A DNA stretch of 56,280 nucleotides, taken from the NCBI GenBank assembly GCA_903888765.1, contig CAISVF010000087.1, positions 1-56,280 of the forward strand. Reading direction: 5' to 3'. Source of the stretch: an uncultured Verrucomicrobia subdivision 3 bacterium (GTDB lineage: Bacteria > Verrucomicrobiota > Verrucomicrobiia > Limisphaerales > UBA11358). Below the pieces are notes generated by a model. The model had not been told where the DNA came from. It ran no database searches and saw only the letters and a list, made by a program, of their open reading frames with translations. Positions within the stretch are counted from its first letter, which is position 1; each line of letters begins with the position of its first letter. Both the position numbers and the translations under genes were made by a program. Positions 50,627 to 56,280 of this stretch are shown one piece after another.

Positions 50627-51823
50627 CTATTTATTTGTCTGCAATAATTGTCTGAGAACTTCTGTCGGCGAGTTCACCACCTTGGCCGTGACGGAGAAGC
50701 GTTTTACGTGGCTGCCCGGAAGTTGAAATTTGAACTCGCGAAAAACGCGCTCGCAAGTGGTCATCAACCCTCTCGCTCCGGTCTGCTCGCCAGCCGCGAG
50801 TTCGGCGAGGCGGCGCAACCCGTCATCGCGAAATTTGCACTGGATGCCGTAGGCGGAAAAGGCGCGCTCGTATTGATGGATTAAGCTGCTTTCGCTGCGG
50901 CGCAGCACGTTAAATAAATCATCCTGGTTGAGGCCATGGCACGCCACGCGCACCGGCAGGCGGCCAATGAATTCCGGCTCCAGTCCATAAGCAATCAGGT
51001 CGGCGGTTGAAGCGCGGGAAATCAACTCATCTTTGGTTTGCTGGCCATTGGAGCCGAGTCGCTGGCGGATGATTTCATCGATTCCAGAAAAGGATCCGCT
51101 GACGATGAAGAGCATGTGACGTGTATTGATGCTTTCCGGTTGCGGTAAACCGCCGCCCCGCATGGCGGACATGGCGCTTTGCAACTGTCCGTTCATGTCG
51201 TTGGGTGAAACTACCGGCACATCGCCGTCTTCCATGAGTTTCAACAAATTGGTTTGCACACCGCGACCGGAAACATCCCGCCCGCCGCCTTCACCACGCG
51301 TGGCGAGTTTATCGACCTCATCGAGATAAATGATGCCGTGCTCGGCTTTTTTAACCTCGCCGCCGGCGCGTCGGAGGAGGTCTCGCACGAGGTCGTCCAC
51401 ATCACCGCCCACATATCCGGTTTCGCTGAATTTGGTTGCGTCCGCTTTCACAAACGGCACTCCGATGAGTTCTGCCGCCGAGCGGATGAGATGGGTTTTG
51501 CCCACGCCCGTCGGGCCGAGTAACAGCACATTTTGTTTTTGATAAAACGGTGCGGCATCGCCCGTCAGGGTGAGCCGGACGTGCTGGAAGTGATCGCACA
51601 GCGCCACGCTTAAGACTTTCTTGGCTTCGCCCTGGCCGATGACGAACCGGTTCAAATGCCTCGCAATGTCGGTGGGTTTGAGGTCGAAGCTAAACTCTGG
51701 CCTCGGCGGTGCGGCTGATTCCACGACGCCCGGTTTGGTGATACGGGTAGCCCGGATTTTTTTTGGCACACCGGCGGTCACGGGGCCAAGGGCATCAGGA
51801 TGTCCACTGGAAAGGTTGGGCAT
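50627..51823 (-). CDS. ClpX-like AAA+ unfoldase lacking the zinc domain and IGF loop
   Basis: The 398-residue protein (ATG 51823; an in-frame TTG at 51844 is less likely) is a ClpX-type AAA+ ATPase. LNRFVIGQGEAKKVLSVAL opens the large domain. Walker A is GPTGVGKT (103-110), the pore loop GYVGGD (136-141), Walker B IIYLDEVDK, and sensor-2 GARGL. It differs from ClpX in two ways. Residues 1-45 contain no Cys4 zinc-binding domain. The region between GSFSGIDEIIRQRLG and IAYGLEPEFIGRLPV is short and has no IGF/LGF tripeptide that docks ClpX on ClpP. The RKH pore loop is also not seen. It may remodel proteins without ClpP. A tRNA-Arg follows. Confidence 0.85.
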   Translation of the reverse strand: MPNLSSGHPDALGPVTAGVPKKIRATRITKPGVVESAAPPRPEFSFDLKPTDIARHLNRFVIGQGEAKKVLSVALCDHFQHVRLTLTGDAAPFYQKQNVLLLGPTGVGKTHLIRSAAELIGVPFVKADATKFSETGYVGGDVDDLVRDLLRRAGGEVKKAEHGIIYLDEVDKLATRGEGGGRDVSGRGVQTNLLKLMEDGDVPVVSPNDMNGQLQSAMSAMRGGGLPQPESINTRHMLFIVSGSFSGIDEIIRQRLGSNGQQTKDELISRASTADLIAYGLEPEFIGRLPVRVACHGLNQDDLFNVLRRSESSLIHQYERAFSAYGIQCKFRDDGLRRLAELAAGEQTGARGLMTTCERVFREFKFQLPGSHVKRFSVTAKVVNSPTEVLRQLLQTNK

Positions 51824-51947
51824 GACTTGTTTCAACGCAGCCAACTTGAACAGAAAAGCTGCCGGGCTTCAATCCGATTCTCCGAATCTTGTCTCAGCTT
51901 GAAAATAAATCTGTCCCCTTTTCACATTTGGCGGCATTTATTGGTAG

Positions 51948-53894
51948 ATGCACGAATTGGATGACAATGTCCTGCTGCGGCAATACGCGGAGCAAAACTC
52001 CGAAACGGCCTTTGCTGCGCTCGTCGCGCGCCATGTGAACAAGGTCTATTCAGTCGCGCTGCGATACACGCGTAACGCCTACGCCGCCGAGGAAATCACC
52101 CAAGCCGTATTCGTCATCCTCGCCAAAAAATCCGGGCGGCTGGGTAGGAAGGTCATCTTCTCCGGCTGGCTGTATGAAACCGCGCGGCTTACGGCGGTGA
52201 CTTACATCCGCAGTGAAATCCGCCGAGCCCACCGCGAACAGGAGGCTCACATGCAAACCGCCCTGAATGAAAATGCCGACGACGCCTGGCCGCACATCGC
52301 GCCGCTGCTGGATGACGCGATGAGCAAATTAAGCGAGGCGGATCGCCACGCGGTCGTGTTGCGGTATTTCAATGGCAAGAGTTTGGGCGAAGTCGGCGCG
52401 GCGATGGGCGCGAGCGAAGACGCCGCCAAGAAGCGCGTGACCCGTGCGGTGGAAAAGCTTCGCGGCTACTTCACCAAGCGCAGGGTGACGCTGACGGCGG
52501 CGATTTTGACGGCGGCGATTTCGGCGAATTCCGTGCAAGCCGCGCCGCTGAGCCTGGCAGCCACCGTCACGGCGACAGCGGCGAAAGGCGCGGCGGTCAG
52601 TGGTTCAATTTTAACCCTCATCAAAGGAGCATTGAAAATTATGGCGTATACAAAAATGAAAACGGCAGCAGTCACCGGCGCAGTGGTGCTAATTGCGACC
52701 CTTGGAACAGTTTCCACAATCAATTATTTCCGACACCACGGCCCACCACCTCAAAACGGGAAAATGAATTTACCAACAGGCAATGTGACTCCAATGGCTG
52801 CTTATGGTTTCAGCCGTTTCGTTTTATTTCTCGCTTCCAATGGCAGCATCTGGAGTTGGGGTGAGGAACGGTTAGGCTGGCCTGTTTTAGGTTATAGCAA
52901 TACCAACATTCAGAACGCTACGTCACTTCGCCGCATTGGCCGTGACTCTGACTGGATCAACATTTCAGCAGGGTATTCTCACTGCCTCGCCATCAAGTCT
53001 GACGGGACGCTTTGGGCTTGGGGCATGAATTTGCACTACAATCTGGGCGACGGGACAAAAACAACAAGAGCCGTGCCTGTGCCATCCATTCCCGGTAATG
53101 ATTGGAAGCAAGTTGCAGCCGGAGCGTCGCAGAGTTTTGCTTTGAAGAATAACGGTACTTTGTGGGCTTGGGGAAATAATTGGGCGGGGAATTTAGGAGT
53201 TGGCGACGAAAAAGATAGATCCCAAGCCAGACAAGTTGGCACTGCGGCCAACTGGAAGAAATTTTGGGCGGGTGGAATCCAAACCGTCGGCTTGCAAACG
53301 GATGGCAGTTTGTGGTTCTGGGGTTCGTGGGATGGCGAAAGCGCCGCCAAAGACAATGCCCTCGTTCCTGCTCGCATATCACCGGACACAAATTGGGTGG
53401 ATGTTTGCTTCGGGTACTTCACTGTATTTGCCATCAAGGCAGACGGGACGCTTTGGAGTTGGGGCAGGGATGCACGTTTCTATGTGCAAACTTCCGGCGT
53501 GGACGCCAGAACGACGCCATTGCAAGTCGGCAATGAAACAGACTGGCAATCCTGCGCGGCGGGAGCTAGCGGCTATTACCAACTACTCACAAAAAAGGAT
53601 GGTTCTCTGTGGGCGATGGATGCTTCTGATCACCGCATCGTAAAGGCCAACAAAATGTATAAGCCTGTGAAATTCACAAAAATTGACTGGCATAAGGATA
53701 TTGCCGCTTTCACAGCTGGCGGCGACAACATCGGAGTGGTTATGACCCACGACGGCGAAGTTTGGACTTGGGGACGTGTCATAGGTGAACTCAAATCGAA
53801 GGATTTTTTTGGACCAAAAGGCCAAGCGATTGACCCTGAATCGCGGATTATTCAGAAGCCATGGCAGCTTGCGAATATTGATTCTGAACCGTGA
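51948..53894 (+). CDS. ECF sigma factor fused through a membrane helix to an RCC1-type propeller
   Basis: The 648-residue protein combines domains that are normally separate. Residues 1-175 form an ECF sigma factor: sigma-2 (NKVYSVALRYTRNAYAAEEITQAVFVILAKK) and sigma-4 (LSEADRHAVVLRYFNGKSLGEVGAAMGASEDAAKKRV). Residues about 180-235 are Ala/Thr-rich, and about 239-256 (AAVTGAVVLIATLGTVST) form a membrane helix. Residues about 285-640 hold RCC1/BNR-like repeats with the hallmark SDGTLWAWG, NNGTLWAWGNN, ADGTLWSWG and DGEVWTWG units. The topology places the propeller outside and the sigma region inside. A membrane-tethered, signal-sensing sigma factor is the likely idea; how sigma would be released is unknown. 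Confidence 0.88.
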   Translation: MHELDDNVLLRQYAEQNSETAFAALVARHVNKVYSVALRYTRNAYAAEEITQAVFVILAKKSGRLGRKVIFSGWLYETARLTAVTYIRSEIRRAHREQEAHMQTALNENADDAWPHIAPLLDDAMSKLSEADRHAVVLRYFNGKSLGEVGAAMGASEDAAKKRVTRAVEKLRGYFTKRRVTLTAAILTAAISANSVQAAPLSLAATVTATAAKGAAVSGSILTLIKGALKIMAYTKMKTAAVTGAVVLIATLGTVSTINYFRHHGPPPQNGKMNLPTGNVTPMAAYGFSRFVLFLASNGSIWSWGEERLGWPVLGYSNTNIQNATSLRRIGRDSDWINISAGYSHCLAIKSDGTLWAWGMNLHYNLGDGTKTTRAVPVPSIPGNDWKQVAAGASQSFALKNNGTLWAWGNNWAGNLGVGDEKDRSQARQVGTAANWKKFWAGGIQTVGLQTDGSLWFWGSWDGESAAKDNALVPARISPDTNWVDVCFGYFTVFAIKADGTLWSWGRDARFYVQTSGVDARTTPLQVGNETDWQSCAAGASGYYQLLTKKDGSLWAMDASDHRIVKANKMYKPVKFTKIDWHKDIAAFTAGGDNIGVVMTHDGEVWTWGRVIGELKSKDFFGPKGQAIDPESRIIQKPWQLANIDSEP

Positions 53895-53967
53895 CTCCTT
53901 TGGAATTCTCGTGGTTGAAAAGTTGAAATGGTTTCGCGCGGCGCAGGCCACCAGCGGAGTCGGTTGT

Positions 53968-54089
53968 GCCGGGGGGCAGCCGCAGCAACATACCCACCAA
54001 CAGACGCGGGAGTGATTTCACCACACCGTCTCGCCATACGGCTGCAGCTGATCCCGCCCGGCGCGGGACACAGCCGCGCTCCATCAAAT
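53968..54089. repeat. GC-rich sequence resembling a dispersed palindromic repeat (remnant)
   Basis: GCAGCCG (53976-53982) and CGGCTGC (54039-54045) are exact inverted arms. Beyond them the minus strand starts with GGAGCGCGGCTGTGTCCCG, which resembles a family I recall from intergenic DNA of Verrucomicrobiota. Identification is from memory and unverified. I see no gene in 53895-54174, and short frames on either strand are not convincing. Confidence 0.35.
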
Positions 54090-54116
54090 TTTGTGTGTGG
54101 CAAACCCCTTCGGTAT

Positions 54117-54150
54117 AAATATAAAAAGGCGCGTCATTGCTGACGCGCCT
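54117..54150 (-). terminator. Rho-independent terminator after ahcY
   Basis: On the minus strand AGGCGCGTCA and TGACGCGCCT form a perfect 10-bp stem with a GCAA loop, followed by TTTTATATT. It lies 25 bp after the ahcY stop. Confidence 0.93.
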
Positions 54151-54174
54151 GTGAAATATTGCGGTTAAGAATTA

Positions 54175-55680
54175 TCAGTAGCGGTAGTGTTCCGGCTTGT
54201 ACGGTCCGTCCAGCGGCACGCCGAGATATTCGGCTTGAGCCTTGCTCAGCTTGGTCAGAACGACGCCGATTTTTTCAAGGTGCAAGCGCGCGACTTCTTC
54301 GTCGAGCTTCTTGGGCAAACGATAGACGGTCTTCTCGTATTTATCCTTGTTCGCCCAGAGATCAATCTGCGCGAGGGTCTGGTTCGTGAAGCTGTTGCTC
54401 ATCACGAAGCTCGGATGGCCGGTGGCGCAACCGAGGTTCACGAGGCGGCCTTCGGCGAGCATGTAAATGCTCTTGTTGCCGGGCAGATAGTAGCGGTCGT
54501 ATTGCGGCTTGATGTTCTCGATGCGGATGCCCTTGGTCTTCTTCAATGCGTCCACTTGGATCTCATTGTCGAAATGGCCGATGTTACAAACGATGGCCTG
54601 ATCTTTCATCGCGAGCATGTGCGCAGCGGTGATGATGTCGCAGTTGCCGGTGGTGGTGACGTAGATGTCGCCGACGCCGAGCGTGCTTTCGACGGTGTTG
54701 ACTTCGAAACCTTCCATTGCGGCTTGCAGCGCGTTGATGGGATCAATCTCGGTGACGACCACGCGTGAACCGTAAGCGCGGAGCGAATGCGCGCAGCCCT
54801 TGCCGACATCGCCGTAACCGCAGACGACGGCGACTTTGCCAGCGAGCATGACGTCCGTGGCGCGTTTGATGCCGTCCGCGAGCGATTCGCGGCAGCCGTA
54901 GAGATTGTCGAATTTCGATTTGGTGACGGAGTCGTTCACGTTGATGGCGGGCACGAGCAACTTGCCGGCTTCCCTCATCTGATAGAGGCGATGCACGCCA
55001 GTAGTCGTCTCTTCGGAAACGCCGCGCCAATCTTTGACGATCTTCGTCCACAAGCCGGGCTTCTCTTTCGCGAGGCGGCGCAGGAGCGCTTTCACGACGG
55101 AAACTTCGTGGCTGTCGCCTTTGGATTCATAGGCCCACTTGGAACCGTTTTCGAGTTCGTAGCCTTTGTGAATCAGCAAGGTGACGTCGCCGCCATCATC
55201 CACGACGAGCTCCGGGCCTTGATCACCCGGGAACAAAATCGCCTTGAGCGTGAGTTCCCAATATTCTTCGAGCGTTTCACCCTTCCAGGCAAACACCGGC
55301 GTGCCCGTGGCCGCAATGGCCGAGGCGGCGTGATCTTGCGTGGAAAAAATATTACAACTTGCCCAGCGCACATTGGCTCCGAGCGCCACTAGGGTTTCAA
55401 TCAGTACGGCAGTCTGGATCGTCATGTGCAACGAGCCGGTGACCCGCACCCCTTTGAGCGGCTTTTGTTTGGCGTACTTTTTGCGGACGGACATCAGTCC
55501 GGGCATCTCGTGCTCAGCCACAGCAATTTCTTTGCGGCCCCATTCGGCAAGCGCAAAATCGCGGACTATAAAATCTTTCCCGGCAGGCGTCTGCGCGGCA
55601 AAGCTGGCAAGATTGGGCAAGGCGGCGCTGACTTCAGCCAGCACGGCGGAGGCGGTGGTGTTTTTTTTGGTTTTGGACAT
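54175..55680 (-). CDS. ahcY: S-adenosylhomocysteine hydrolase
   Basis: AhcY splits S-adenosylhomocysteine into adenosine and homocysteine, recycling SAM. The 501-residue protein starts at ATG 55680 (a longer frame to 55722 reads through the upstream hairpin). Motifs include [14 protein letters not shown] with the bacterial insert region, the NAD-binding loop [36 protein letters not shown], and the C-terminal [10 protein letters not shown] that closes over NAD. It is about 25 residues longer than many forms because of its N-terminus. metK lies upstream on the same strand, a natural methyl-cycle pairing. Both are separated by a terminator-like hairpin. Confidence 0.97.
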   Translation of the reverse strand: MSKTKKNTTASAVLAEVSAALPNLASFAAQTPAGKDFIVRDFALAEWGRKEIAVAEHEMPGLMSVRKKYAKQKPLKGVRVTGSLHMTIQTAVLIETLVALGANVRWASCNIFSTQDHAASAIAATGTPVFAWKGETLEEYWELTLKAILFPGDQGPELVVDDGGDVTLLIHKGYELENGSKWAYESKGDSHEVSVVKALLRRLAKEKPGLWTKIVKDWRGVSEETTTGVHRLYQMREAGKLLVPAINVNDSVTKSKFDNLYGCRESLADGIKRATDVMLAGKVAVVCGYGDVGKGCAHSLRAYGSRVVVTEIDPINALQAAMEGFEVNTVESTLGVGDIYVTTTGNCDIITAAHMLAMKDQAIVCNIGHFDNEIQVDALKKTKGIRIENIKPQYDRYYLPGNKSIYMLAEGRLVNLGCATGHPSFVMSNSFTNQTLAQIDLWANKDKYEKTVYRLPKKLDEEVARLHLEKIGVVLTKLSKAQAEYLGVPLDGPYKPEHYRY

Positions 55681-55689
55681 AGTCTTTAT

Positions 55690-55727
55690 AAAAATAAAAA
55701 GGGTTGAAGCGGTAAACTCCAACCCTT
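55690..55727 (-). terminator. Terminator or attenuator hairpin between metK and ahcY
   Basis: On the minus strand AAGGGTTG pairs with CAACCCTT around a 13-base loop and is followed by TTTTTATTTTT. It lies 15 bp after the metK stop and just upstream of the ahcY start codon. It can end the metK transcript; if read through, it forms part of the ahcY leader. Confidence 0.7.
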
Positions 55728-55741
55728 CGATTAAAAATTGG

Positions 55742-56280
55742 TTAGATGGCTTTCAAGAGTGCCTCAACCTTGTCGGTTGCCTCCCAGGTGAGGTCCTTGT
55801 CGTTCTTGCCAAAGTGACCGTAGTTGGTCGTCTTGGAATAAATCGGGCGGCGCAAGTTGAGCTGGTCGATAATATCCGCCGGCTGGAAGCTGAACACTTT
55901 GTTTATGGCAGCGATGATTTTTGAGTCCTCCACGGTCGCCGTGCCGAAAGTATCCACGTGCACGCTGACCGGGTCAGGATAGCCGATGGCGTAGGCAAAC
56001 TGCACTTCGCAACGGTCGGCGAGTTTTGCGGCCACGACATTTTTGGCCACCCAGCGGCCCATATAGGCGGCGCTACGGTCCACTTTTGTCGGGTCCTTGC
56101 CGGAAAACGCACCGCCGCCATGGCGACCAGAGCCGCCATAACTGTCAACGATGATTTTGCGGCCGGTCAAGCCCGTATCTCCCTGTGGTCCGCCTACGAC
56201 GAAGCGGCCGGTGGGGTTGATAGAAATTCCGTCTGCTTGGTCAGCAGCTTGGACGGCAGAACCTTCTTGATGATTTGCTC
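55742..56280 (-). CDS. metK: S-adenosylmethionine synthetase, C-terminal part, with apparent frameshift
   Basis: MetK makes SAM from methionine and ATP. The C-terminal part is visible: [35 protein letters not shown] and [17 protein letters not shown], ending at 55742. The downstream frame reads [23 protein letters not shown]. The preceding segment, [20 protein letters not shown], is MetK but lies in a different frame. In that first frame the sequence hits a stop after STPPAASS. One base appears to be missing between 56221 and 56222. The 5' two-thirds of the gene lies beyond the window. A sequencing error or a real frameshift cannot be told apart here. Confidence 0.9.
   Translation of the reverse strand, partial: ANHQEGSAVQAADQADGISINPTGRFVVGGPQGDTGLTGRKIIVDSYGGSGRHGGGAFSGKDPTKVDRSAAYMGRWVAKNVVAAKLADRCEVQFAYAIGYPDPVSVHVDTFGTATVEDSKIIAAINKVFSFQPADIIDQLNLRRPIYSKTTNYGHFGKNDKDLTWEATDKVEALLKAI

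Noticed and set aside
53928-54143. Small ORFs after the sigma-RCC1 gene
   Set aside because: Low-complexity Arg/Ala products overlapping inverted repeat arms; better explained as repeat DNA.
54187-55392. Two long plus-strand frames
   Set aside because: Antisense to ahcY.
55681-55741. SAH or SAM riboswitch before ahcY
   Set aside because: Only about 60 bases and a single simple hairpin; none of the conserved riboswitch core sequences seen.

Overview
The window is a gene-dense chromosomal segment with high GC, most likely from a soil or freshwater Verrucomicrobiota bacterium close to the Pedosphaera/Limisphaerales group. This rests on inference from gene content: a PEP-CTERM protein, an H-X9-DG prepilin-like protein, an ECF sigma factor fused through a membrane helix to a large extracytoplasmic domain, a divergent FtsZ in a mraZ-to-ftsZ cell-wall cluster, and dispersed short repeats around a REP-type transposase. 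No rRNA is present, so the placement is tentative.

Layout. 1-3.3 kb (minus strand): a FIST-domain sensor (cut by the left edge), lysA and a BtpA-like TIM barrel. 3.4-4.6 kb: three copies of a ~115 bp repeat around a RAYT (Y1/HUH) transposase. 4.7-11.2 kb: metG, an unusual two-domain hydrolase, a TPR lipoprotein and a divergent DUF362 protein. 11.4-17.9 kb: a surface/export block with a foldback element, a PEP-CTERM protein, a PAP2-type acid phosphatase, an H-X9-DG prepilin and, divergently, a 1075-aa secreted Ig-domain protein paralogous to the PEP-CTERM protein. The divergent promoter region holds three copies of a 9-mer. 18-19.9 kb: a RibD-C reductase and queA.

20.0-36.4 kb is a division and cell wall (dcw) cluster: mraZ, a small unknown gene, rsmH, ftsL, ftsI, a SIMPL protein, murF, mraY, (small ORF), a LysM protein, ftsW, murG, murB, ddl, ftsQ, ftsA, ftsZ. 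Several genes overlap by ATGA, suggesting one coupled operon. A five-box MraZ operator with exact 10-nt period sits before mraZ. murE, murD and murC are absent, and the FtsZ-like protein has lost most canonical guanine-binding and catalytic-loop residues while keeping the C-terminal FtsA-binding-type tail.

36.4-56.3 kb is mixed housekeeping: a DHH phosphoesterase, mazG, proB, a deoxyhypusine-synthase-like gene, hldD, korAB, Nudix + MFS, an Xaa-Pro aminopeptidase coupled to an S9 peptidase, tRNA-Arg(TCG), a ClpX-like unfoldase lacking both the zinc domain and the ClpP-docking loop, the ECF-sigma/RCC1 fusion, ahcY and the 3' part of metK. metK carries an apparent single-base frameshift close to the right edge.

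All assignments come from reading translations and motifs by eye; no database search was run.
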